The position numbers and the translations under genes were made by a program. This document shows, piece after piece, positions 47,366 to 58,060 of a stretch of 64,000 bases of DNA (positions within the stretch are counted from its first letter, which is position 1; each line of letters starts with the position of its first letter). The stretch comes from Cryptomeria japonica. Taxonomy: Eukaryota; Streptophyta; Pinopsida; Cupressales; Cupressaceae. Below the pieces are notes generated by a model. It did not search any database, was not told the DNA's origin, and saw only the letters and a list, made by a program, of their open reading frames with translations. The stretch is from contig NC_081415.1 in the NCBI RefSeq assembly GCF_030272615.1, positions 192,665,695 through 192,729,694 of the forward strand, read 5' to 3'.

Positions 47366-49399
47366 ATAGTAGGCTTTTTGCCTCAGTTATATGCTTTGAA
47401 CCTGTTTGAAATATTTTCATGGCTTATTTCAAACTTTTTTTTATGGGTTTTGATAAAGTTTGATATGTGTGTGTGCATGTGTGTGTGTGTGCGCACACAC
47501 ACACACACACATATGTATCGATTTTTTATTAATGGGTTTTGATAAAGTTTAATGTGTGTGTGTGTGTGTGTGTGTGTGATATTAATATTATATTCATAAT
47601 CAAATTTATTTTCCAGTTAGTATGTGTGTGTGTGATATTAATATTATATTCATAATCAGATTTATTTTCCAGTTAGTGTGTGTGTGTGTGTGTGATGGTT
47701 TCTTTACCAATTAGATTATATGCTTTAAGTAAGAATAATTTCTAGTCATAATCATTTAGAGGTTTGATTTAATTATTGGGAAGGGAATTTTATTAATAAG
47801 TAATACTTATTTTTGTATATTTTCAATTTCCTTTTTTATTAGCTTAATTAAAAAAAAGGATGTGGAAGAGTGACTTAGTCTAATTGTAATGCTTTACGTA
47901 TTTCATTATAGTAAAATCTTTATTTTGAATGAGTAAGAATAATGAAAATTGGTGTTGGTTATTGTGAAGTAATGAGGTATAGATTATTGATATGTATTAG
48001 GGTTCATCTTGATGTTAGAATGTAGCTTGTTATTTGTTTTACGTGTTCGTGATCGAGTCTTGGTCTTTCGGTTCTTGTGGGGTATACTTCCAGTTCAAAG
48101 GTTTTATGTTACGTTCCAGAGGCCAGGGAAGGGTAATTGTGGTTTTCTCTTTGTGAGGTCATGTTCTTTCTTGGAATTAGTTGCCAGTCTGAATGTTAGT
48201 TTGGGAGCTAGATGATGATACCTAGCCCTTCTTGTATCCTTTTGGAGCTTCATTTTATTTAATCTAGCAAGAGGGTAATGCCTTGATACGGTATCTCATT
48301 GTTTTTCTTCATTGTGTCTTCCTTTTGGATCTTGGTTTTGATTCCTAGGTGCATTAATGGGAGAGTGGATTTCATTGGGGGTTGGGACCCAAAGTGGTCG
48401 CCAAGGTAACCCAATGGAAGTTAGTTAATAAGTGATAACATAATATAATAAAATTGGGAATGGGTAGTTAGTCACACTTAAAAAGATAATTGTTTTGGAT
48501 GCCTCTCTTACTCTCGAATGCTCGTTTAGGTTCAGGGTATGATGAAAAAGCCTAGAAAGGCGTCCAACAAACTCGTTTCCATGAGGGGTTGGTGTGGTCC
48601 ACTAGAGTTATATGGGGTGCGAGGGTCGAGAGAGGTTACCAGGGTAACCCAGTGAAGACTTGCCAGGGTAACCCATGATAGCCCAGTGATGACACTCTTC
48701 CTAGCTACTTACGTAGTGATTTTATTGGTTATTCTTTTATGTTTGTCGGGCCTCTGGAATCCCATGTATTAGTTATTGTTCTTTAGTATTTCTTCGATCA
48801 TCCTGTGGTTCCTTATTTGGTAATCTTGAGAATCCTTGTTCTTGATTGGCATATATTAGTGTTGGAACCATGCAAGCCTTGATTATGTTAGTGCTTCATG
48901 ATTATTACCTCTCATGTCTCTAGGGTCTGATTGATACCTCCTAGCATAGGGGGTGGCCCTTATGGTACCACACGTTTGGGTGGAGTTCTTTTCACACCCA
49001 TTGGGTTTGGTATGAGATCTTTCATTCTCGTGATGGTTCGAGATGAAGGCTAAAGACCTATTCTTGCACTCCGGTTATTGAGTTTCTGACATCCTTGTGT
49101 TAGAGGATTGTATCCATTGTGATATCATGTAATATAATTAGGATCATTTGTATAATCATGGCTATGTAATCTGCACCATGCTCCTTGAGTAGGACTATGT
49201 AATACTATTTGTGAAAGTATTTCCTTCCCTCATGTATATTTGATTATTGTTATATGAGTTGTTTCATGGTGAGGCCTTGAGGACACCCAGATGATGGTTT
49301 ATGTTGATGTATATTATATCATATTCTTGTTTGTTCATGATGTTCTTTGTAATGTATATAGCGTTTCTTCTTTACAAAAAAAATTAAAAAATTATTTTC

Positions 49400-50410
49400 A
49401 TTTATTTTTTATTATTGCATTGTCCTCTGGGCCTCATAGCGCGGGGCATGCTAGGAATTATGAGAAAGAATGGGTAGATCACCTGTCAGGTCCTCTTTCC
49501 TTCAGGTAGTTTGGGACATTGGCCCCACTTTTATCATTTGGCACATCTGGTTAGAGAGGAACCATCCTATTTTTCAGGAGCTCGCCACAAGGAGTAGTTG
49601 CCTATGAAAAAAGATCACTACTAGGCTCTAGGAGACTGTTTTGGCCAAATGTGACTTGCCTGATTTTGTTGACCCTCATGATTTGGTTTTTGTTAGAGGA
49701 GAATGGGTTTTTTCACTTAGTTTTTAGGTGATCTGGTAGGGTGAAGCAAAAGATTCACAAGGAGGGTTGTTGGTTCCCTCCTTTGGAGGGTGTTTTGAAA
49801 GTTAACAGTGATGGCTCTTCCAAAGGAAACCCCGAGCATGCTAGAACTGGGGGTATTGGGCGTGTTGGTGATGATAGTGTGGTGTTATTTTTCTCCACCT
49901 ATACATGGGTCAACATTCTAATAATCTTATGGAGGCTCTTACTATCCTTCAGGTGGTTGAAAGGGGTTTCTCTTTAGGTTGGCGAATGATTGTCTGTGAA
50001 TCTGACTCCCAGATTGTGATTGACATGTTGAATGGGAAGCAGTTGGATGGTGTTAATTAGCAGCTAGCTTTAGTGGTTAAGCAGATCTTGAATCTGTGTT
50101 CTTTTGGTGATCAGATCTCTTTTTGTCACATTCCTCGAGAGTGGAATGTGGTGGCTAATTGCTTAGCTAAATGGGCCTTTGAGGGCTTGAACAGGTTGGA
50201 TGTGGATAATCAGTGACTTCTTCCCCCTAAGTACTTGGAAAATTTAGAAAGGTTAATTAGTGAGGATAGGCATGGCTGAGTGTTCTTTGTTGGGCTCGCT
50301 CTGGTCCGATGGTTTGTTGGTGACCTTGGAGGAGCCATTGGCTTCTTCTTTGTACTCTTTGATTCTTTCTGAATAAATTTTTACCCTCTTTTTTCCAAAA
50401 AAATAAATAT
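49400..50410 (+). mobile_element. 5'-truncated LINE with RNase H domain
   Basis: The + strand carries the end of a non-LTR element whose RNase H domain is readable across frames: PLEGVLKVNSDGSSKGNPEH, then a frameshift, then CESDSQIVIDMLNGKQLDG and HIPREWNVVANCLAKWAFEG. These are the D-x-S, E/D and NxxAD-like motifs of the RVT_3 family. At least two frame changes and a TAG are present. It ends in an A-rich/TA tail at about 50397-50418. The exact 5' limit against the gypsy LTR is uncertain. Confidence 0.75.
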
Positions 50411-50419
50411 ATATATATA

Positions 50420-51163
50420 TGATTTTTACTCGCTCCAGTAAATAAAAATTACCACCCAAATAAAATCATAATGATAAAGAAATCATTGTTGTCATTGAGA
50501 CCTTAATCCCTCATGAATGATTTGCAAACAATATTAAGATATATACTAAGGTTAATTTATTATATAAGATTTAGAAAACTAATGACATGTAAATCCTAAT
50601 AATTATAAAAATCATTGACTTAATTGAAATGAAAATGAATCCGATATTAAAGCTTCATTGACTTGTAATAATGGTAGACAGCTGGATTAATGAGGTGAGA
50701 GAGAGAGTTATATTTCGTATAGAAGAGGAAATATTATGTTGGTAATGATAGATGTGAGATGTATTTATTTCCTTGGCAGAAAATTCAAATATTGTCTTTT
50801 TCTATTGTCGTCTCTCACACGAAGTAAAGTGATTGAAAGCATACAAAATGTGAATTTCGTTGTCTGCCACACCAGGTAAAGCAAGTCAGGTCAATAAAGA
50901 TTCAGGAAACGTGAATTTCATCATTATTTCCTTTCCTCGCTTGTGATGTACCTGTGATGTACCTAATACATTAACGTGAGTTTGAACGAGTCTTTCTTTA
51001 CTTTTGAATGAGGTATTTGATCCATTAATTTCTTTACATAAATTAATTAGCACGCAATGAACTGGAAACTTCGAACCCAAACAGGCACGCACTTTAAGAA
51101 GAGCATCTCCCACCCAAACAACAAACTGCAAACTGCATTTGCCTGTTGTGAATCCCAAATAGA
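50420..51163. other. Receptor gene upstream region
   Basis: No gene was seen. The last 100 bases, with AAGAAGAGCATCTCCCACCC and CAAACAACAAACTGCAAAC, resemble the leader of the paralogue at 15545-15618, so promoter-proximal sequence was duplicated with the gene. GTGATGTACCT occurs twice in tandem near 50944-50962. Confidence 0.45.
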
Positions 51164-53893
51164 ATGGCCATCTCCATCTCTTTACACATCATTTCAGTCT
51201 TTCTCCTTCTCTTATTTTTTTCTTCTTTTTCCCATCCATTATCCTCCAACAGGTGTTCTTCCCACGAATCTGATGCTCTGCTTCGCTTCAAAGCTGCCTT
51301 GAATGACTCCCATGGCTATCTCAGTTCGTGGGTGAATGGAACAGACTGTTGCACCAACTGGACCGGCATATCCTGCCACAATCAGACCAATCACGTTGAC
51401 TCTGTTGAAGTAGGCACTGTCGTTGTATTAGGCTATGCCAATGCTTTCCAAGGAGTGATATCAGAGAGCCTGTGCCAGCTTCGTTTTCTCACATCACTGT
51501 TGATAACTGGAGTGGTGAAAGGTACTACCATTCCTCCCTGTTTGGGAAATCTCTCTTATATTCACTCTTTAGATTTATCTAATAATCGATTCAGTGGGAT
51601 GATTCCCCCTTCCCTTTGTTTGCTCACTCGCCTTGCATTCCTCGGTCTCGCATTCAATAACTTGAATGGAAGCATACCCTCATGCTTTGGCAATGTTTCT
51701 TCTTTAACCTTCCTTTCCCTCGGTTACAACCAACTGAGTGGAAGCATACCAGCTTCCCTCGGCAATCTCTCTTCTTTAACTGGGGTTCACCTTGGTCCCA
51801 ACCAATTTAGTGGAATCATACCAGCTTCTATGGGTAATCTTGCTTCTTTAACTTCACTTGACCTTAGTGGCAACAATCTTAGTGGAAGCATACTGGCTTC
51901 TCTTGGAAGTCTCTCTTTGTTGAGTTATTTAGATCTTGGATCCAATCAACTGAGCAGTAGCATTCCAGATTCCTTGGGCAATCTCTCTTTACTTGAGCGC
52001 TTCATCATTTCCAATAACCAACTAAGTGGTGCCATTCCCTCTTCATTTGCTCAGCTTGCCTCCCTGATAGGATTGTACGGTGAAGGAAATCATTTCAATG
52101 AAACGATTTCGGCACTTCCACCTTCTTTGATCCAACTAACCTTATCACTAAACCATCACCAGGAAATTTCGGAAATAATCTTTCACAAGCTTACAGGACT
52201 AAATTATTTGTATTTATCCGATTGTGTCCTAAATATTAGCAGAACTTGGATTCCATCCTTTCAGTTATCTCAGTTATATTTAGTGTCATGTACAATTAAT
52301 GGTGAATTTCCATCTTGGATTTCAACGCAATTCACACTTGATAGATTAGACTTGATTAACGCAAGTCTTGTGGGTGTATTTCCCTCTTGGCTATGGGAAA
52401 CTAGTCCTCTGTTGTATCATCTAAATCTTTCAGGAAATCATCTGGAAGGAAGCCTATCCTCAAATACTTCAATAGGGATGCAAATAGAATGGCTAGATGT
52501 ATCTAGAAACAGGTTGAGTGGGCACATCCCGTCAATTTGGTCTTCTAATATGCAATTATTGTTGCTCAACGACAATTTGTTCATTGGTAGTATTCCTCCA
52601 AGCGTAGGCAAATCATCTGAACTTGTTTTGTTAAATCTTGCAAACAATTTGTTCAGTGGTAATATTCCTTCAAGCCTGGGAAACTTATCTAAACTACAAA
52701 TTTTAAATCTTGCAAATAATTTGTTCAGTGGCAATATTCCTCCAAGCTTGGGAGAATTAAATTTACTCCGGTTATTAAATCTCGGAAACAACAAGATAAC
52801 GGGAGTGATCCCTGCAAGTTTGTCAAATTGCTCTTCCCTTGTTGTCCTAAATTTGGGAAATAACAGTTTAAAGGGAAGCTTACCACTTGAGTTCAGCAAG
52901 CTAAGTAAATTATATTCATTAGTTGTTCATAGCAATAATCTAAATGGATCAATCCCTCCCTCAATAGCAAATTGTTCAAATCTACAGGTTCTTGATATTG
53001 GGAAAAACTCATTTCAAGGTGAAATACCAATGTTCATTACAAACCTTTCAAAGCTAAGAGTATTGGTGATGAAGGAAAATAATTTTACAAGCAATATTCC
53101 ATTAGGGATAGGTCAACTAATGAATCTCCAAATCTTGCTCCTTTCTTCCAATCATATCTCAGGTTCAATTCCACACACAATTGTATCATTGCAAGCAATG
53201 GCAATAGAAAGTCAAGATGGTTTTATATTGTCCGCTTTTCCTAGTAGTGAAATATATCAAGATGGATTGGATATGACTTTAAAAGGCACATATCAACATT
53301 ACCTATATATTCTTTCCACTCTCACATCCGTCGATCTCTCAAACAATGAATTTGAGGGAGAGATCCCTTCTAATTTTGGGAAATTGAAGGGGTTGAGGCT
53401 TCTAAACCTTTCAATGAACAATTTGAATGGGACCATTCCAAGTAGTCTGAGAGAAATGCATCAACTAGAATCACTAGACCTTTCAAAAAATCATATTTTA
53501 GGAGAAGTCCCTACAGAACTTGAATCTCTAAGCTATTTGGGTTCACTGAATCTATCAAACAACAATCTATCAAGAAGCATACCACAAGGACCGCATATGA
53601 CTGGCTTTGTTGAATCCTCTTATTCAGGCAATCCTAACTTATGGGGGTGTCCCTTACCCAAAAAATGTTCTTGGCCAAAATTTGTTCCACCTCCTCCAGT
53701 TTCAATTAGTAAAGAAAAGAAAAGCACTACATATCCATGGTATGGGATAGCACTTGGATTGACATATGGAGTAGCTTTTGGAGGGATAGTTTCATTGATC
53801 TTGATGAAAATGAGCTGGAGGAGGAAGTACTTCAATAAAGTTGATACAGTATTGAAGATCTTGTTTCCATGGATGAAGAACTTAGCATTATGA
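51164..53893 (+). CDS. LRR receptor-like protein (no kinase domain)
   Basis: This is an uninterrupted 909-codon gene. Residues 1-27 form a signal peptide (MAISISLHIISVFLLLLFF). It is followed by an LRRNT_2 cap with a double-Cys signature (NGTDCCTNWTGISC) and about two dozen plant extracellular leucine-rich repeats with N-glycosylation sites. An island-like, non-LRR stretch near residues 680-715 (AMAIESQDGF to YQDGLDMTLKG) precedes the last four repeats and the C-terminal cap with GCPLPKKCSW. One transmembrane helix (about 850-875) and a short basic cytoplasmic tail end the protein. It has the layout of Cf-type receptor-like proteins, which sense extracellular ligands at the plasma membrane and signal through SOBIR1-like kinases; that role is known for the family and inferred here. 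The start ATG lies directly before the signal peptide and is conserved in the paralogue at 15619. The extra repeats relative to the paralogue are near residues 470-520, where GNIPPSLG-type units are duplicated. Confidence 0.95.
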   Translation: MAISISLHIISVFLLLLFFSSFSHPLSSNRCSSHESDALLRFKAALNDSHGYLSSWVNGTDCCTNWTGISCHNQTNHVDSVEVGTVVVLGYANAFQGVISESLCQLRFLTSLLITGVVKGTTIPPCLGNLSYIHSLDLSNNRFSGMIPPSLCLLTRLAFLGLAFNNLNGSIPSCFGNVSSLTFLSLGYNQLSGSIPASLGNLSSLTGVHLGPNQFSGIIPASMGNLASLTSLDLSGNNLSGSILASLGSLSLLSYLDLGSNQLSSSIPDSLGNLSLLERFIISNNQLSGAIPSSFAQLASLIGLYGEGNHFNETISALPPSLIQLTLSLNHHQEISEIIFHKLTGLNYLYLSDCVLNISRTWIPSFQLSQLYLVSCTINGEFPSWISTQFTLDRLDLINASLVGVFPSWLWETSPLLYHLNLSGNHLEGSLSSNTSIGMQIEWLDVSRNRLSGHIPSIWSSNMQLLLLNDNLFIGSIPPSVGKSSELVLLNLANNLFSGNIPSSLGNLSKLQILNLANNLFSGNIPPSLGELNLLRLLNLGNNKITGVIPASLSNCSSLVVLNLGNNSLKGSLPLEFSKLSKLYSLVVHSNNLNGSIPPSIANCSNLQVLDIGKNSFQGEIPMFITNLSKLRVLVMKENNFTSNIPLGIGQLMNLQILLLSSNHISGSIPHTIVSLQAMAIESQDGFILSAFPSSEIYQDGLDMTLKGTYQHYLYILSTLTSVDLSNNEFEGEIPSNFGKLKGLRLLNLSMNNLNGTIPSSLREMHQLESLDLSKNHILGEVPTELESLSYLGSLNLSNNNLSRSIPQGPHMTGFVESSYSGNPNLWGCPLPKKCSWPKFVPPPPVSISKEKKSTTYPWYGIALGLTYGVAFGGIVSLILMKMSWRRKYFNKVDTVLKILFPWMKNLAL

Positions 53894-53920
53894 TGGGATA
53901 CATCTACAATTCATTGAAAT

Positions 53921-54098
53921 GTGAGTCTTTTGTTGTTTATTTATCATAATATACTAAAATTCAAGGGGAAATTAGTACTTACCATTTTAGATAAATTTTC
54001 ATTGGCTATTCTACCTATCAAATGTGAATTGTTTGCAATGCTCTTAAATTCAATAATGTAATCTTTTGATTGCTACTAATATATAATTTTGTGTGCAG
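53921..54098 (+). other. 3'UTR intron of the receptor-like gene (predicted)
   Basis: A GT at 53921 (AATGTGAGTCTTT) and AG at 54098 (TTTTGTGTGCAGGAATCC) bound 178 bp after the stop codon. The same sites and similar sequence occur in the paralogue (18093-18281). Confidence 0.55.
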
Positions 54099-54099
54099 G

Positions 54100-54870
54100 A
54101 ATCCATTTTTGTGTAGGATGCTATCTCGGTATATTTCTCTTATTGAAGGAATGTTTTTGTTGATGGCCTCACTTACAATATTATTTTATATAGGTCAATT
54201 GTTTGTGCTAAATTGAGACTATAAATAATTTAATTTTTTAAATTCTGTAATCCACTGGACATGTTTTAGCAAGGAATTGCATGGAACAAAAAGCTCCTTG
54301 GTTCTTATGAAGAAAAGGAAGGGAAGATTTAAATTTTTCAAAAATTATTCATTTTGTTTTTGTTTAGAAAAAAAATGCATGTAAAACACTTGGCGTACCA
54401 CCAACAATTTAGTTCAAGACAAATATATTAAGATTTAGAAAATATTTAAAACATTATATCTTTTTAAATCATGAAGTTGTCAAATATTTTTCTGTATTCA
54501 AGAAAATGAGATAATTCTGAAATTGTACATTCATCAATTCTTATTGCTTATTGTCCTTCCATCCTATTCAATGCCTTTTTTTCCAAAAAAATATAAAAAT
54601 AATTATTCTAACACTATAATTATCAATGAATTTCTATTGTATAGAGAATATTCACTTTATAATTAATTATTAAGATATTGAAAAAATGTTAAGGATCAAT
54701 ATTAAAGACACGCAACCTTGACTCTATCCTTTAAAAAAATTATACAATTATAGTGTCATGATTGATTTGCTAAGAAAAATAGGGTATAAATAGAGTAATA
54801 TAATCTGCAGCCAAGCAGAAACAAGAGAACTTATCTGGTTCACCAATTTGATTACATCCTCATTTTATTT
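54100..54870 (+). repeat. 3' flank shared with the paralogue at 18282-18990
   Basis: Segments such as TGTTTTTGTTGATGGCCTCA and CATGGAACAAAAAGCTCC align with the DNA after the frameshifted receptor gene. This marks the right limit of the duplicated unit near 54870 and 18990. From 54871 to 56045 I see only AT-rich DNA. Confidence 0.7.
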
Positions 54871-56045
54871 GTGTATGTAATTTTTTAATAATTTATAGAT
54901 CTAAAATATACCAATAAGATAAATTTCATATAGTTTTGGGATGATTAGGATATAAGAGTAGCTATTTTTATTTAATTATTAACATTAACATGTTCAATTA
55001 TTGATGGAAGTGTAATCAAGAATTAGAGGTGGTAATTGATTATGATGAATAAGGGGTTAGTAAAATGATGTTTAGGACATTTTTTATGACTTTATAAAAA
55101 AGACATCAAAATTGATAACGACAATTTAAAACAACTAGTGAAAGGAGATGCTCTAAAAAATTTAGAACCATTAAACACTGATAGATTAGAAATTGAAAAA
55201 ATGAGGTTAAAATGCCAACTGGGGGAAGAGTACTAGTAGCCATTATAGTTCCAATAACTGTTCACTCCTTGTGCACCCAACCCCCCATTTACTAACTTTA
55301 AAGAAATCCAAAAAATGACAGCTAAAACCCCATTAATAAATTTCACATGTTCCAATAAGTTGCCCACTTATTAGCATTTTTGGACCATAATTGACACATT
55401 TGTGCACAACTACTGGGTATTTGTGGACTACTCTAGGGGATTTGTGCATAAGTATTTCACAATTTTAAGTGCACAATAATTGGGGTATCTTTAAGTAGGT
55501 ATTAGGCCACACTTTGAAATGTTTATTGCTTTCTTTCTAGATTCTACTATGAAATGTTTATTGCTTTCTTTCTTTTTGACACTTGTGTGCATTACGGATC
55601 CCATAGCATGCATCGTTACTACCCTGAAGCCAGAATAAAAGGTATAAATAGTTAAGTTGCATACAAAGACAACAAAATAAATCATCAAAATCCCCATTTA
55701 AGATCTGTGGATGCATGAAATTAACTATAATGACTACTTATACACTACCTTACAGGGATATTTTTAAGAACTCCCCTTGGGTAAAGGTGTAAAATCGTGG
55801 CGAATCTTTCAATATTTTGAGGGAAATTATTAAAAAAATTTATGATTTTTTTTAATAGGGGAAAAATATTAAATTTCGTTGACGAATTTTTCTCAATTGC
55901 ATAAGAATTGTCTGAAAATTAAGGCAAATATTTCATTATTTTTGTGGAAAAATAATAATTACATTGGCAATTTTGTTCATATTGCATGAAAAATATGGAA
56001 AAATTAAGGTGAATCATTCATTATTTTTTGGGGACAATAATAATT

Positions 56046-56415
56046 ACATTGGCAAATGTTTTTTTTTTTTTTTTTTTGATTGGTAATTGGCTGAAGCCTG
56101 AATAGCTTTTGACTGGAGCTATGAACCAGTGGGGACACAGTAGGGGGCCCCATCCCCATTACATATCTTTGAATTATTATTATTATGTTTGATTAGATTG
56201 ACCCCAAGACCTTCTCATCCTATAGAAGGCCAAGAGTCACAGCTTAGAGTTCCATTAGATTGACCCCAAGACCTTCCCCATCCTATGGAAGACCAAGAGT
56301 CACAGCTTAGAATTTCACTTCAGATGTCCCTATTGGGAGTTGAACTTGGGTCTCCACAGTGAGAACCCAATGTTTTAGCCAGTTAAGCTCAACCCCTTGG
56401 ACACATTGGCAAATG
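56046..56415 (-). mobile_element. tRNA-derived SINE with 13-bp target duplication
   Basis: ACATTGGCAAATG at 56046-56058 and again at 56403-56415 bounds the insert. A poly(T) run at 56059-56077 is the tail, so the element is on the minus strand. Its head (read from 56402 leftward) resembles a tRNA, with a TGAGCTTAACTGG-like A box and AAGTTCAACTCCC-like B box. An internal segment of about 62 bp (GATTGACCCCAAGACCTTC) is duplicated in tandem. Internal RNA polymerase III promoter motifs are expected for SINEs. Confidence 0.88.
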
Positions 56416-57329
56416 TTTTTGAATCACATAAAAATTGTAGAATAATTAAGGCTAATCTTCCATTATTAATTGGAGAAAAAACATAATATAGCAAACACGT
56501 CACATCTTAGTTGTTTGTGTCCTACATATCCGTATGAAATCTTTTAGAAAGCTGCTTTTTGGCATGTATGAAATCTTGATCGAGGATTCATTGCATGTGT
56601 CAGAGGAAGAAAAATACAAAGGATAACACATATTTAATATTCAATGAGAAGCTACTGGTATTAATATGTGTTGAGGTCTATGAGTCATGTACAGGTGTCA
56701 GGACTATTGGAATGAAAGATTTTTTGTGGAATGAGAGAAAAGTACATATCATACAGATTAATATAGTATGTGGAATAATCCAAAGTATACAATTGACAGT
56801 CAATTGCTGCCACTTCACAATTTGAGAAATAGAGTCATTATTTGCATGCTACATTTAAGAATGTAGAAGATAGAAGTTATATCATTTGCATGCTGCATTT
56901 CAAAATGTAGAAGATATACATTTTCTAGAGATAAGTTTCTAGGAAGTGTTGTTGTTTTGATTCCAGAGGTTTTAAAATAAAGTGCATAGAAGGTGCGACT
57001 GAATTCTGGCATAAGGAGATATGGCTAAAGGTTTGTAGATGCCATGAAGTAAAACAAATTGATGACTTACCTTGTAGCCAAAGGGTTATTAAAATAGACA
57101 AAGATAACCAAAGGGTTATTAAAAGGCTCGAGTATAACTGCAGGCTTCGGCTACAGTTGCAAATAATTTTGATCTCTTGTCAACCGACATGTTCCCCTTA
57201 TAATGGGTAGAATGCAGAGAGAAAGCTGGATGAAGACACAAGAAATACGGTTTTGGAGTCAAGCATCCCTACTTGATCAAAACTCCCAAACAATAATATT
57301 ACCAACCATGTATTTCTATCCCACACAAT

Positions 57330-58005
57330 TGTAAGGAAGCAAAGGTGTGCGGAAACATTTCCTATGCTAATCTTGAGATGACGATTATGCAAATTTCATC
57401 TTAACTATTATAGAGATCACAAGAAGCACATAGAGTAGAAATAAAACAATAAACACATAACACAGTGATTATCATGGGGAAAACGCATACGGGTGAAAAA
57501 CCCTACAGTCTAAAACCTGCATAATATATTAACAAATCAACAAGAGATTTCAATACACTTGCAATGCAAGTTCTACAAGAGCGTCACCTCAACTCAAGCT
57601 CGGAGAGACTTCACTAGCATCCTTCTAGCACCCAGCCTTGCAAACAAAAACTCCATTATATAAGAATTTAACAACTTGGAAACCATTTGTGGTTTTACAA
57701 TACCATGGGAAAAACCTCCATGACACGTGTTGCCCACCCTTGACATTTGTTTTTCCAAGATAAGAAAACCAGGTTAAAAATAGTTAATCACATCCAAACT
57801 CTTATCCCCTTATTTTGACCCTCATAAGTAACATGAAATATGTCATATAATCTCTAAAAAAGGCCCTCCTATATTATACTATGGATAAGGAATCTTTTGA
57901 CAACTCATATACCTTTTTCCAAGGCACTGACACATAGGAAACCTCCTAACTACTTTTGGAACTATTTGCTGGAAATTGCAAGGTTGAGACACATGTATTT
58001 CAACA
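57330..58005 (-). repeat. copia 3' LTR
   Basis: The LTR is 676 bp with TG..CA ends in both readings (TGTTGAAATACATG on the coding strand). It is preceded on the coding strand by a purine run, AAGTGGGAGAA, the polypurine tract. It aligns with the 5' LTR from 62439 up to the ACTATGG box where the latter is interrupted. Confidence 0.85.
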
Positions 58006-58060
58006 TTCTCCCACTTATTAAATACCTTGCAAGAGTCAGGGGATCCATATTACCATGGAC

